From: JAGVPT01 sp049578505 | GTDB taxonomy: Bacteria; Bacteroidota; Ignavibacteria; UBA10030; UBA8401 | Assembly: GCA_049578505.1 (NCBI GenBank) | Contig: JBAUMC010000134.1 | Coordinates: forward strand, 1-64,000 | Reading direction: 5' to 3' | Length of the DNA stretch: 64,000 nt | Shown here: positions 8,916 to 17,455 of the stretch, one piece after another | Position numbering within the stretch: position 1 is the stretch's first letter | How the letters are laid out: the number at the start of each line of letters is the position of its first letter | Position numbers and translations under genes: made by a program | Notes under the pieces: generated by a model | Told to the model about the DNA's origin: nothing | The model's input: the letters and a program-made list of their open reading frames with translations, nothing else | The model's database searches: none

Positions 8916-9258
8916 CTCATCCTCCAAATTTAAAGATATTCATTGGACTTAACATTCCAAGGAAATATTGACACCGTTGTGAAAGTAATAGCGTAATTTC
9001 CAAAGATTCAGACGTGAATTCTTTTGACACCAAATTCAGGATAATGCGCAACGGGCAAAGTACTATTAATCCTAAAGAGAAGATATCTACTTTTGAAGAT
9101 TTGCAGAAGGGTCAAAAAAAGGTGAATAAGATTTGTCCAAAGAGGAGATTCGGTGGCACTCCAGCAAAGCCTTATGCCTGAAGCAGGTTTAACAATCTCG
9201 ACAAGGCGAAGCTAATTATAAAGAAATAAGATCCATTACTCGGCCAAACTGAACAGAA
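8916..9258. other. Intergenic region with a doubtful short plus-strand ORF
   Basis: A+T-rich 343-base gap between the nitroreductase gene and the tRNA-derived repeat. A plus-strand frame is open from a stop near 8970 to TGA at 9179-9181. A GTG at 9014 would give 55 residues and an ATG at 9044 would give 45. The reading is basic at its end (KKVNKICPKRRFGGTPAKPYA is 21 residues, so only part is conserved-looking: CPKRRFGGTPAKPYA). No Shine-Dalgarno is present. It could be chance or a small peptide gene divergent from the nitroreductase gene. Confidence 0.22.
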
Positions 9259-9290
9259 GGAGAGATTTGAACTCTCGGTACAGGTTTACC
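9259..9290 (-). repeat. Partial tRNA-Ser copy, candidate attachment-site remnant
   Basis: A 32-base exact copy of 11258-11289, the T-arm, variable-arm and nearby part of the tRNA-Ser gene, in the same orientation. Weaker similarity continues to about 9311 across the anticodon arm. The two copies are direct repeats flanking the tcmP/DUF5131 islet. This is the arrangement left by integration at the 3' side of a tRNA gene. The last acceptor-stem bases do not match, so the site has decayed or recombined. Confidence 0.75.
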
Positions 9291-9451
9291 TCCGCATGGT
9301 GACTTAGTTAAAATTCTAGAGCAACGACAACTCCGTAAACACGAATAACATTCTGTATCAACGAACTGTAGAACGTGTTGGACGGAAGTAACAGATTTTC
9401 TACAAAGTGTCAACCCACAGCTTCTTTTCAAAATAAAGAATTTGAACTATT

Positions 9452-10177
9452 TCAAACGCTTAATTGCTGTTCAATTTCTGGCATTTCATCATAGGTACGT
9501 CCATTGAGCAATCTGCCATTTCGCTTTTTGTTTCTCCCTCCCCACTGTTTAAAGAAGAAAGCAACTTCTGCCTTTTTACACTGTTCGTGAATACTCAATA
9601 CCCAGTCAGAGTTCATAGGCCGTGGACTGTAACCACTCTCACCGCCCACAATCACCCAGTCAATATGTTTCAAATTCAGATTTGGCAAGTCTTCCAATAA
9701 AGGTTCACAGGACAAGAATTTTACTCTTGCGCCAGTGTTTCTAAGATGGTTTATCCTGAACATACTTCCTTGATTTTCTACCGATACGCCCATCCAAATA
9801 TTATGTGACCATTTAAGTTCTTTATGAACCTCAAACAATCTTTCAGACCTCTTTGTAAGAACTTGAAAAACGTGCTGTGGATTATCATTCATCACAGCAA
9901 ATACTCGTTTGATAAACTCCAAAGAAATCTTTTCGTGGAAAAGGTCGCTCATTGAATTAACAAAAACGATTTTTGAGGTTTTCCATTGGTACGGCAAATA
10001 GAGCTGGTCTGGATGAACTCTTACCTTGAATCCATCTTTGTACTTCTCAACTCCCATTCCTTGTAATCTGCGAGACATGATTTCTGCGTAGCAGTATTTA
10101 CATCCTGCCGAAATCTTACTGCATCCCGTCGTGGGGTTCCAAGTCATTTCCGTCCATTCAATACTAGATTGCGCCAT
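9452..10177 (-). CDS. DUF5131 family (phage Gp37/Gp68-like) three-Cys protein
   Basis: A 241-residue member of the family annotated as phage Gp37/Gp68 or DUF5131. The N-terminal signature is WNPTTGCSKISAGCKYCYAE, with C19, C26 and C29 in a CX6CX2C arrangement resembling the metal-cluster loop of radical SAM proteins, but function is not established. Further family motifs are IVFVNSMSDLFHE, FQVLTKRSERL, WMGVSVENQ and WVIVGGESGYSPRPM. The end is FFFKQWGGRNKKRNGR, also typical. It starts eight bases after the tcmP stop, so the two are co-transcribed, and this pairing is known for the TcmP family. Full length; start supported by the conserved SIEWTEMTWNP opening. Confidence 0.9.
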   Translation of the reverse strand: MAQSSIEWTEMTWNPTTGCSKISAGCKYCYAEIMSRRLQGMGVEKYKDGFKVRVHPDQLYLPYQWKTSKIVFVNSMSDLFHEKISLEFIKRVFAVMNDNPQHVFQVLTKRSERLFEVHKELKWSHNIWMGVSVENQGSMFRINHLRNTGARVKFLSCEPLLEDLPNLNLKHIDWVIVGGESGYSPRPMNSDWVLSIHEQCKKAEVAFFFKQWGGRNKKRNGRLLNGRTYDEMPEIEQQLSV

Positions 10178-10185
10178 ATAGAAGC

Positions 10186-11055
10186 CTATAAAAAAGACAT
10201 TTGAGAATTAATACCTCTCCTGACCTTATCAAAAAAATCCGTGCCTCGAGAACTCTTAGAATAGAATGCTAAATAATAAAGAGGTAGATGCTGTTCATTT
10301 GACTTTATGTGGTGCATCAATTTTTCTTCTTGATATCCTAATTTGACCATTTGACCTTGATAAAGGTCGGCAAGAAATTTTACAAAGTTATTTGAATGTT
10401 TAACAACGTCTTTCGCAAAAAGTTCACGCCAATTCGGCATTCCCAAATAGTCTGCTATTCTCTCATTATTCTCATTCAAATACGATTTAAGGTTTCTGTT
10501 CCCATCCATATGTAGCGCTTGAAGGGTTAGAAAATCCATCAATCCTTTTGATAAAGCCTCAACAATGGAGAATTTAAAATTAAGGGAGTAAGGGTCAAGG
10601 AAACAAAATGGAAGCATCGTATTCCCTTTCCCAAAGCTCGGAATCTCGCTTAAGATAGCTTCAACATTTTGGTCATTGTCGCCCGGTATTAGTTTATAGT
10701 TCAAGTGGGAAAACTCTCTTACTAGTCGTTTAGAAAGTGCCTCATACCGTTCGGGGTCACTTTCACAAAGAATATATTTAGTGAATGGATGCGGAATGCT
10801 CATTGCGATGAGTGCAGAACTCTTATAGATTTTTCCATCATCAGTGTTATGAGAATATCCTGCACCCGCGAACAAATCTAAATAAACCAATTGGTCCCAT
10901 CTATTTTTCATCCCTTGGGTAAATATGTCGCAGTAACTTCCAACCAGTCTGTATTTTTCTAACGACCAACCCCTAACTTGCGGAATAAACAGAGTATCGT
11001 CGTCGGTTTCAATAATCGGGTTGAATTTAGCGGAATGACTTTTTGATTTGCTCAT
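10186..11055 (-). CDS. tcmP: Three-Cys-motif partner protein TcmP
   Basis: A 289-residue TcmP-family protein, named for its recurrent pairing with three-Cys DUF5131-type proteins; it is here directly upstream of one. It has a methyltransferase-like core: residues 57-66 YLDLFAGAG match an AdoMet-binding motif I, and CFLDPYSLNF near residue 155 resembles a (D/N)PPY-type motif IV lacking one Pro. ILCESDPERYEAL follows motif I as a motif-II-like acidic strand. The frame opens at TTG 11061; ATG 11055 is preferred, preceded by GGGGG. A SAM-dependent modification role is inference. The gene is A+T-rich compared with its surroundings. Confidence 0.85.
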   Translation of the reverse strand: MSKSKSHSAKFNPIIETDDDTLFIPQVRGWSLEKYRLVGSYCDIFTQGMKNRWDQLVYLDLFAGAGYSHNTDDGKIYKSSALIAMSIPHPFTKYILCESDPERYEALSKRLVREFSHLNYKLIPGDNDQNVEAILSEIPSFGKGNTMLPFCFLDPYSLNFKFSIVEALSKGLMDFLTLQALHMDGNRNLKSYLNENNERIADYLGMPNWRELFAKDVVKHSNNFVKFLADLYQGQMVKLGYQEEKLMHHIKSNEQHLPLYYLAFYSKSSRGTDFFDKVRRGINSQMSFL

Positions 11056-11171
11056 TTGCAACCCCCGAAATTTGGAAGGAACTTAGCTTTGTAGAGACCT
11101 TTCAGTATGGATGTGAGAGTGAAAGATTTCTACAGTTCTTGCGGATGTCAGCGATTCGGTTAACCGTTCGT

Positions 11172-11184
11172 TATACACTGTATA
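11172..11184. promoter_or_regulatory. 13-bp palindrome upstream of tcmP
   Basis: TATACA-C-TGTATA is a perfect inverted repeat about 115 bases before the tcmP start, between tcmP and the tRNA gene. It may be an operator in the leader of the islet operon, but no regulator gene is present in the islet. Such a short A+T-rich palindrome could also be chance. Confidence 0.3.
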
Positions 11185-11250
11185 GAAAACTACAGCCTCT
11201 ATAATGTATTGCGGTCAAATGAACAGTTAATACATGATGTTTCTTGTTTG

Positions 11251-11340
11251 CGGAGAGGGAGAGATTTGAACTCTCGGTACAGGTTTACCCCGTACGGCGG
11301 TTTAGCAAACCGCTGGTTTAAGCCGCTCACCCACCTCTCC
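11251..11340 (-). tRNA. tRNA-Ser (anticodon GCU)
   Basis: A 90-base class II tRNA. The acceptor stem is GGAGAGG (11340 inward) paired with CCTCTCC, with discriminator G at 11251. The anticodon stem GCGGT/ACCGC encloses loop TTGCTAA, giving anticodon GCT (reads AGC/AGU). A long variable arm and T-arm GAGAG-TTCAAAT-CTCTC follow. CCA is not encoded. It forms one boundary of the tcmP/DUF5131 islet, which lies on its 3' side. Confidence 0.95.
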
Positions 11341-11405
11341 GGGAGTTGCTTAAATTTTCTGTATAAATGTAATCAATCGAAAAAAGATTTGCAACCGCTT
11401 TCTGG

Positions 11406-12953
11406 CTAGAGCGGGATGTTACCGTGTTTCTTTTTAGGATTGTGATCGACTTTTGTATCAAGCATCTGCAACGCACGAATAACCTTCACACGAGTCTCCT
11501 TCGGTTCTATGACGTCATCCAAATAACCTCGCTCGGCGGCGATGTACGGGTTGGCAAATTTTTCCCGGAATTCGTCTTCCTTTTGCTTGATGGCATCTTC
11601 CTTATTCTCTGCCTTCTCAATTTCCTTCCTAAATATTATCTCAACCGCTCCCTTTGGTCCCATCACGGCAATTTCGGCAGTTGGCCATGCGAAATTCATG
11701 TCTCCCCGGATATGTTTGGAGTTCATCACGTCGTACGCACCCCCGTAAGCTTTACGTGTTATGACGGTAATTTTCGGAACTGTCGCTTCGCAAAAAGCAT
11801 AGAGAAGTTTTGCTCCGTTTTTGATGATTCCTCCCCACTCCTGCGCAGTACCCGGCAAGAATCCCGGTACATCCTCAAACACGAGGAGCGGAATATTGAA
11901 TGCATCGCAGAATCGTACGAATCGAGCCCCTTTCATTGAAGCATCGTTGTCCAACACGCCTGCAAGAACGGATGGCTGGTTGGCAACAATGCCCACCGAT
12001 GCTCCACCCATTCTCGCAAAACCGACGATAATATTTTCAGCAAAATGTTCATGCACCTCGAAAAATTCTCCGCCATCCACAACTGAATAAATAATTTGTT
12101 TCATATCGTACGGCTTATTGGGGTTCTCCGGAATGATCGAATTCAGCCCGTCATCCGTGCGTTGAATCGAATCATCCGAATCGTGCACTGGAGGGTCATC
12201 CATGTTGTTTGACGGAAGAAATGAGAGGAGGGTTTTGATTCGTCCGATACATTCCATTTCACTCTCGCATGCAAAATGCGCGACACCGCTCTTTGTGGCG
12301 TGAGTAATTGCACCCCCTAAATCCTCGGAAGTCACATCCTCGTGGGTCACGGTCTTCACGACGTTCGGTCCGGTAACAAACATATAACTTGTATTCTTCA
12401 CCATAAACACAAAATCGGTGATCGCCGGTGAATACACTGCACCTCCAGCGCACGGACCCATAATTGCCGATATTTGCGGAATAACCCCCGACGCCAGCGT
12501 GTTACGAAGAAAAATATCCGCATACCCACCCAAGCTGACAACCCCTTCTTGAATTCGTGCCCCGCCGGAATCGTTCAGCCCAATTAACGGCACACCGACT
12601 TTTAGTGCCAAATCCATGATCTTGCAAATTTTTTCTGCATGAGCCTCGGAAAGCGAACCGCCAAAAACCGTAAAATCCTGACTATAGACGAACACTTCCC
12701 GCCCATCGATTTTGCCGTGACCCGTGACTACGCCGTCGCCGAGAAATTTTTGAGCCTCCAACCCAAAATCGTAGGAGCGATGCTGCACAAGCATTCCAAT
12801 TTCTTCGAAAGTTCCGTCGTCAATCAATAATTCTAGACGCTCGCGGGCGGTGAGTTTTCCCTTCTTGTGTTGATCCTCAACCCTTTGTTTTCCGCCGCCG
12901 AGCAGCGCGTCAGATTTCTTTTTGCGGAGATCCTTGAGCCGATCCGTTGACAT
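11406..12953 (-). CDS. Acyl-CoA carboxylase/decarboxylase carboxyltransferase subunit (PccB/MmdA type)
   Basis: A 515-residue biotin-dependent carboxyltransferase, probably propionyl-CoA carboxylase beta or methylmalonyl-CoA decarboxylase alpha. It has the two crotonase-like halves. The N half carries GLNDSGGARIQEGV and IMGPCAGGAVYSPAITDF (acyl-CoA oxyanion region). The C half carries FEDVPGFLPGTAQEWGG and ITRKAYGGAYDVMNSK (biotin side). The terminal KKHGNIPL is the usual family end. ATG 12953 has GAGGT upstream. No biotin carboxylase, carrier protein or membrane decarboxylase subunit lies in the window, so carboxylase and decarboxylase cannot be separated. Confidence 0.9.
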   Translation of the reverse strand: MSTDRLKDLRKKKSDALLGGGKQRVEDQHKKGKLTARERLELLIDDGTFEEIGMLVQHRSYDFGLEAQKFLGDGVVTGHGKIDGREVFVYSQDFTVFGGSLSEAHAEKICKIMDLALKVGVPLIGLNDSGGARIQEGVVSLGGYADIFLRNTLASGVIPQISAIMGPCAGGAVYSPAITDFVFMVKNTSYMFVTGPNVVKTVTHEDVTSEDLGGAITHATKSGVAHFACESEMECIGRIKTLLSFLPSNNMDDPPVHDSDDSIQRTDDGLNSIIPENPNKPYDMKQIIYSVVDGGEFFEVHEHFAENIIVGFARMGGASVGIVANQPSVLAGVLDNDASMKGARFVRFCDAFNIPLLVFEDVPGFLPGTAQEWGGIIKNGAKLLYAFCEATVPKITVITRKAYGGAYDVMNSKHIRGDMNFAWPTAEIAVMGPKGAVEIIFRKEIEKAENKEDAIKQKEDEFREKFANPYIAAERGYLDDVIEPKETRVKVIRALQMLDTKVDHNPKKKHGNIPL

Positions 12954-13083
12954 GAATACCTCGTTTTTAGGGGATCGAAAAATACAATGGTGACATCATC
13001 ACTTGAGGAAGATACAATTTCTGTTTTCTTGTTTCAACGCGAAATTCAACGGCGGTAAAATTTCGGGAACTTTGTTAAAGCAG

Positions 13084-13995
13084 CTATGAGTTGGCGGAAG
13101 ACTTCGATTTTCGCACTTCCACCCCTGCTTGTCGCTCCAACACCTTGACAACCGCGCAATAGTCTTCATGCGCAAAGCCTGCTGCAGCCGCTTCGGAAAA
13201 CAATGTTCTCGCTACCTCAACTCCGGGAAGGGGAACATCCAACCTTTTTCCCGAATCGAGGATGAGATTAATATCCTTTAACATGTGCTCGACGAAGAAG
13301 CGGGGAGAAAAGTTCCTTTCAAGCATTGAGGTACCTTTTGTTTGATACATTGACGCGTTCAGGGATGAATGGCTGATAATATCAAGAAGAGTGGTGGGAT
13401 TCACATTGGCCTTTTGAGCCAGCACCAGTGCCTGTGCAAGCGTGGTCCCCATTCCGGCGATAAATAAATTGCAGAGCAGTTTTGTGTATGAGGCTTGTTC
13501 AGGCCTTTCGAATCGCCAGATATTTCCGCCAAGAAGTTTCAAGAGAGGCTCGGCACTTCGAAATCCTTCGTTGCTGCCTCCAACAAACAGGAGGAGCGAT
13601 CCATCGGTCGCCTGAGGTACACTGCCGAGAACGGGGGCATGCAGGAAGAAACATCCATGCATTGTATATTCGCGATTGAGCTGCTCTGTGGTCACAGGCG
13701 ACACGGTGCTCATGTCCACATGAATGCTGCCTTTCCGAAGGCCGTTAATGATTCCGTTCTTACCCGTGGCTGTCTCTGTCAGCGCATCGGAATTTGACAA
13801 CATCGAAAAAACGATATCAGAATGTTCTGCAACTTCTTTGGGGGATTGACACCACTGCGCACCCCGGTTGACGAGGCCGGCAGCTTTTTTTTCTGTGCGA
13901 TTAAAAACCGATAATGGATACTCGGCAGCAAGCAAACGGGCCGCCATCGGCGAACCCATCAACCCAAGGCCGATAAAACCGACTGAAATTTTCAT
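13084..13995 (-). CDS. NAD(P)-dependent beta-hydroxyacid dehydrogenase
   Basis: A 303-residue enzyme of the 3-hydroxyisobutyrate/6-phosphogluconate dehydrogenase-like superfamily. The N-terminal Rossmann motif is GFIGLGLMGSPMAARLL, followed by NRTEKKA where the choice of residues after the second strand suggests NADPH. The substrate motif DMSTVSPVTTEQL, the GSVPQATDGSLLLFVGG segment and the catalytic Lys in SYTKLLCNLFIAGMG are all present. Candidate substrates are succinic semialdehyde, glyoxylate or 3-hydroxyisobutyrate; the sequence does not decide. It follows mnmA with a terminator between them, so it probably has its own promoter. Confidence 0.87.
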   Translation of the reverse strand: MKISVGFIGLGLMGSPMAARLLAAEYPLSVFNRTEKKAAGLVNRGAQWCQSPKEVAEHSDIVFSMLSNSDALTETATGKNGIINGLRKGSIHVDMSTVSPVTTEQLNREYTMHGCFFLHAPVLGSVPQATDGSLLLFVGGSNEGFRSAEPLLKLLGGNIWRFERPEQASYTKLLCNLFIAGMGTTLAQALVLAQKANVNPTTLLDIISHSSLNASMYQTKGTSMLERNFSPRFFVEHMLKDINLILDSGKRLDVPLPGVEVARTLFSEAAAAGFAHEDYCAVVKVLERQAGVEVRKSKSSANS

Positions 13996-14017
13996 GCAAA
14001 TGTTCCTTTGAAGATAT

Positions 14018-14042
14018 AAAAAAAGGCGAAGGGAGTTTCGCC
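14018..14042 (-). terminator. Rho-independent terminator after mnmA
   Basis: On the minus strand a stem GGCGAA (14042-14037) pairs with TTCGCC (14030-14025) across a six-base loop and is followed at once by seven T residues. It lies between the mnmA stop and the dehydrogenase start. Confidence 0.85.
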
Positions 14043-14073
14043 TGTCAACAAAATATACGATTCCTTCGTGAGA

Positions 14074-15198
14074 CTATTTTTCGGTCGAATCAATAATCGC
14101 CCCGCCGACAACATCATCCCCCTCATAAAACACAATTGACTGTCCCGAAGTGATCGCTCGCTTAGGCGAATCAAATTTGACACGGACTCTTCCCTCTCCG
14201 TCTCCAACTCCTTCGATCTGGGTGACGAGTGCCGGCTCATCGATATCTTTGTACCGGATTTTTACCGTCAACTGCTTTCCGTCACGAAGGTGATCGTACT
14301 TGATCAAATTTAATTTCGATGCGGTCAACCTTGTGTGAAGCAAATCGCCGTCATGGCCGACGGTAATAATATTCTCCTTGTAGTTAATACCGGTAACGTA
14401 GACCGGTTCGGGAAACGCAACGCCTATTCCCTTACGCTGGCCAACAGTGTAAAAAGGAAAGCCCCGATGCTTACCGACAACTTTGCCGTCCATAACAACG
14501 TTGCCTCCCGCCACCGATGTTTCCAATTGCGGCAGTCTGTGTTTCAAGAACCGCTCGTAATTGTTGTCCGTGACAAAACAGATTTCATAGCTCTCCCCCT
14601 TTGCGGCAGTATGCAAACCATAACGCTCAGCGATCGCCCGAGACTCCGATTTTGTCAAGTCTGCAAGGGGAAAAATTGTTCGACGTAATGATTCCTGCGT
14701 CAATCCCCACAAGGCGTACGACTGATCTTTTTGAGAATCTTTGCCCCGCGAAACAACGAAGCGATGAGTCACACCATCCTCCCGCACACGGGCATAATGA
14801 CCTGTTGCGATAAAATCCGCCCCGAGCTTCAGGCTTTTGCGGATCATCTCTTCCCACTTGATCTTCCGATTGCAAATAACGCACGGGTTCGGCGTCCGTC
14901 CGTGCATGTATTCTTCTACAAAGTTGTCGATTACCTGAGCACCGAACGCTTCTGAAAAATCGAGGACATAATGAGGGAAGCCGAGTTTTGCCGCAACCAT
15001 ACGGGCATCATTGATGCCATCGAGGGAACAACAACTTTTATCGTTGTCGTCGCTCCCCCCAACGTCGTCATAATTAAATGTCTTGATCGTTATCCCTATT
15101 ACGTTGTGCCCCTGCTCGACAAGCAAAGCTGCGGCAACTGATGAATCGACTCCACCGCTCATCCCGACAACAACCGTCGTGTTTTTGTTATCATTCAT
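14074..15198 (-). CDS. mnmA: tRNA-specific 2-thiouridylase MnmA
   Basis: A 374-residue enzyme that activates U34 of tRNA-Lys/Glu/Gln with ATP and inserts sulfur to give s2U34. The PP-loop GMSGGVDSSVAALL is at the N-terminus. The catalytic first Cys is in NPCVICNRKIKWEE and the second in SYEICFVTDNNYE. C-terminal family motifs HRGFPFYTVGQRKGIGVA and the beta-barrel (VKIRYKDIDEPA, RVKFDSPKRAITSGQSIVFY) are complete. An additional CC pair (DKSCCSLDGINDARMVA) near residue 55 belongs to the variant seen in many Bacteroidota and Firmicutes. Monocistronic, with a strong terminator. Confidence 0.96.
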   Translation of the reverse strand: MNDNKNTTVVVGMSGGVDSSVAAALLVEQGHNVIGITIKTFNYDDVGGSDDNDKSCCSLDGINDARMVAAKLGFPHYVLDFSEAFGAQVIDNFVEEYMHGRTPNPCVICNRKIKWEEMIRKSLKLGADFIATGHYARVREDGVTHRFVVSRGKDSQKDQSYALWGLTQESLRRTIFPLADLTKSESRAIAERYGLHTAAKGESYEICFVTDNNYERFLKHRLPQLETSVAGGNVVMDGKVVGKHRGFPFYTVGQRKGIGVAFPEPVYVTGINYKENIITVGHDGDLLHTRLTASKLNLIKYDHLRDGKQLTVKIRYKDIDEPALVTQIEGVGDGEGRVRVKFDSPKRAITSGQSIVFYEGDDVVGGAIIDSTEK

Positions 15199-15255
15199 AC
15201 GGTATAAATGTACTGAAATATTTGGAGAGTCCCAAACAGCAGCGGTGGTAGGCAG

Positions 15256-15385
15256 TGACTCAAATTGAGAAAAGAATTGTCATGCCCACGTGCCGAAGGC
15301 ATCCCCTTGGGAAAAGTGGGCATCCATTGTGCAGCAAACAATGGTGTTTGGATTCCCGCTTTCGCGGGAATGACAAATTGAGTCA
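15256..15385. repeat. 130-bp nested palindromic repeat (MITE/REP-like)
   Basis: Outer inverted ends TGACTCAA (15256-15263) and TTGAGTCA (15378-15385) enclose a second pair, ATTGTCATGCCCAC versus GCGGGAATGACAAAT. Three small hairpins lie inside: GCCCAC...GTGGGC, CCATTGT...ACAATGG and TTCCCGC-TTTC-GCGGGAA. There is no coding capacity. The ATTCCCGCTTTCGCGGGAAT core resembles dispersed repeats found in many genomes. It lies between mnmA and the HhH gene and could also stop transcription. Confidence 0.7.
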
Positions 15386-15448
15386 GTACCCGGTGGCACG
15401 GTTTCTAAAAATTTAGGTTTCCGACATCCGACAAGGGAGACGTAATAA

Positions 15449-17443
15449 TTAGAGTCCATAATCCACTTGGAGAGTTACCCTGTTGTCAAGAGGCCCGATG
15501 ATCTCGGAAATTCCCGTGCCGATCGATGCTGCCCCCGATTGGAAGGTTTCACTATATTTACAAGAGAGCTCCAAATGTGGAAAAGCCTTCCAACCGGCGA
15601 CAATGTACCAGCGGCTCCCTCTCCCGTACAACGGGGGAAAAGAATACCCGCCGCGAACATCCCTTTCGTATTCATAGACCCGGGAATCGTACGATTGGGT
15701 ATCAAAAAAAACCATCCTCGCTGTTCCATAAAAGAGAAATTGCGGGGACGACAAATTCAATTCGGTAAACATCAGCATCCCTTCCCTCCGGTCATGTGAA
15801 ATAGAGTATGAAACTGTAGTCATTTCAATTCTTTGGACTAATTGAGTCCACTTGGTTATTGCAAAGGAACAAGACGCCCGCAGGTTTTCCTGGTTCCTTA
15901 CTTCGATTACTTTCTGAGGATTCTGCTCTCCATCATTCAAAACATCTACTTTCGTTTTAACATTATCCTTGAATTGAATGAGCGCGTTAACAGATTTTGT
16001 GACCGCTCCCTCGCAGCGAACAACATATTCATTTCCAGTATTGGAAAATATGCCGGAGGATGGAAGCGTAAATTCATCATAAGAAGTTGAGATTTTTATT
16101 TTATTGGAAGGAGAGTACTCCATCCCAAGATAGCGACCGTTTTCACCGTTAACGGCGCCGTTCTGCTCACCGAATCCGTACGCGTACGGGTTAGCATATC
16201 TGCTTGAATAGGACCGCAATTGACTGCTTAACGCTAACCGTTTGGAGACCTGGTAAATGAACCCTACAACGCCGCTTCGAGAATCGAGAGAATTCCCTGC
16301 AGCTTCACCAAACAGGGTGAACGCATCGAAATCGCAATTCGCGTTTGCGCCTACAGCAAAAATATTTTTTCCCTGGAGAACAAACGGAGATTGAATGTCG
16401 ATTTGTTTGTCGTATTGTGTCTTGAATGCGCTCACTCCGATCCTGTTGGTGCTCCCTATTGCAAACGCCGCTAATCCGCCAATGACTGTTTCGCTTGCAG
16501 CATCCCTTTTCGTCTTTTCCGTTTGGGAACGAAAAAGCCCGGAGGTGTATAAACTTGTAACCGTACCATCTGAATCAACTGTCCCAGCCACTTCTTTGCG
16601 GGATAAAAAGAGAGTTACTGAAAGAGGATAAACTTCCATCGTCGCAGCTGCGCCCTGAAAAAAATGAAACTCATCCGTGGCGAGGTGAGGCACAATCGTT
16701 CTTCCTGTTGCTTTGATTTGGTACAAAGCATTGCCTCCTTTCGACGATGATCTGAAGCTCGATAGGGTCATTCCTTCGCCGCTGTTGAGGGTGTAATCGC
16801 CGGCAACGAACTTTTTTACAATTCCTTCGTTCTCGAATCCGATGTATCCGCTGACAAAACCTGCATCGGGCGTTTCTCCCGCATCTTTGTCGTACAACAC
16901 ACCTCCGCTCCATCGTAATGTCGAAATCACCAGTCGATGATAGTCTGCAACGCGGCTCCCCAAGTACTCTCCGTCGAGAAACGGTTTTGGCGGCTGAAGG
17001 TCTAGGCTTTCGCGCGAGCGAAACGATAATGACGTTATGCTGTCTTTTGAAAACGGTACATCGCCTTTCGTTTTCGCGGCAGCAAATGTAATGAACGGCG
17101 AAATATGTGCAAGGGTTTGGTCATCCAATCCTGGGATGCGGCGTAAGTCTGAAAACGAAAGAGTCCCCAATGAATCGCGCAAAAATAGTATTTTTAATAG
17201 CAACGCCCGCGGAATAAATGGGATCTCGGTCAATTCTTGAAAAGAAGCCGTATTGATGTCTACCGGCTTAGCCCGGTAATACTCTAATTCGTCGAGTGTC
17301 GCCGATTTTCCCGTGCCATCGTCTGTCGAATTTTCCATCATTGATTCGAAGTCTGGAGAACTGGGCAAGTCTTTATCCGTGCCTTGAGAATATGAAACAA
17401 TTGCAAAACAAAGCAGCGCGCTGCAAAGAATGATCCCCCTCAT
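15449..17443 (-). CDS. Secreted helix-hairpin-helix domain protein with a C-terminal beta-rich region
   Basis: A 664-residue exported protein. A signal peptide (MRGIILCSALLCFAIVSYS) precedes an acidic linker. Residues about 50-120 contain ComEA-like helix-hairpin-helix elements: PVDINTASFQELTEIPFIP and a second unit LSFSDLRRIPGLDDQTLAHI. The remaining 530 residues are beta-rich with alternating aromatic strands and end in LQVDYGL, as for an outer-membrane barrel. The function is not established; HhH plus barrel architecture recurs in Bacteroidota and a role with extracellular DNA is only a guess. ATG 17443 is preceded by AAAGGGGGG. It follows the PorV-like gene by 12 bases. Confidence 0.7.
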   Translation of the reverse strand: MRGIILCSALLCFAIVSYSQGTDKDLPSSPDFESMMENSTDDGTGKSATLDELEYYRAKPVDINTASFQELTEIPFIPRALLLKILFLRDSLGTLSFSDLRRIPGLDDQTLAHISPFITFAAAKTKGDVPFSKDSITSLSFRSRESLDLQPPKPFLDGEYLGSRVADYHRLVISTLRWSGGVLYDKDAGETPDAGFVSGYIGFENEGIVKKFVAGDYTLNSGEGMTLSSFRSSSKGGNALYQIKATGRTIVPHLATDEFHFFQGAAATMEVYPLSVTLFLSRKEVAGTVDSDGTVTSLYTSGLFRSQTEKTKRDAASETVIGGLAAFAIGSTNRIGVSAFKTQYDKQIDIQSPFVLQGKNIFAVGANANCDFDAFTLFGEAAGNSLDSRSGVVGFIYQVSKRLALSSQLRSYSSRYANPYAYGFGEQNGAVNGENGRYLGMEYSPSNKIKISTSYDEFTLPSSGIFSNTGNEYVVRCEGAVTKSVNALIQFKDNVKTKVDVLNDGEQNPQKVIEVRNQENLRASCSFAITKWTQLVQRIEMTTVSYSISHDRREGMLMFTELNLSSPQFLFYGTARMVFFDTQSYDSRVYEYERDVRGGYSFPPLYGRGSRWYIVAGWKAFPHLELSCKYSETFQSGAASIGTGISEIIGPLDNRVTLQVDYGL

Positions 17444-17455
17444 TTTTCCCCCCTT

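Larger units (their letters stand above)
9259..11289. mobile_element. Small tRNA-Ser-associated genomic islet (no integrase)
   Basis: About 2 kb bounded by 32-bp direct repeats derived from tRNA-Ser(GCU). It carries only two genes, both on the minus strand (DUF5131 and TcmP), and is visibly richer in A+T than the heme and carboxylase genes around it. No integrase or transposase is present, so it would be a mobilised-in-trans or decayed island. The inference rests on the repeat, composition and gene content. Confidence 0.6.

Noticed and set aside
9216..9431. 71-codon minus-strand ORF across the tRNA-derived repeat
   Set aside because: It is produced by reading through the tRNA fragment; the same part of the intact tRNA gives a similar spurious frame.
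13992..14240. Minus-strand ORF overlapping the end of mnmA
   Set aside because: It is an out-of-frame shadow of mnmA and runs across a strong terminator.
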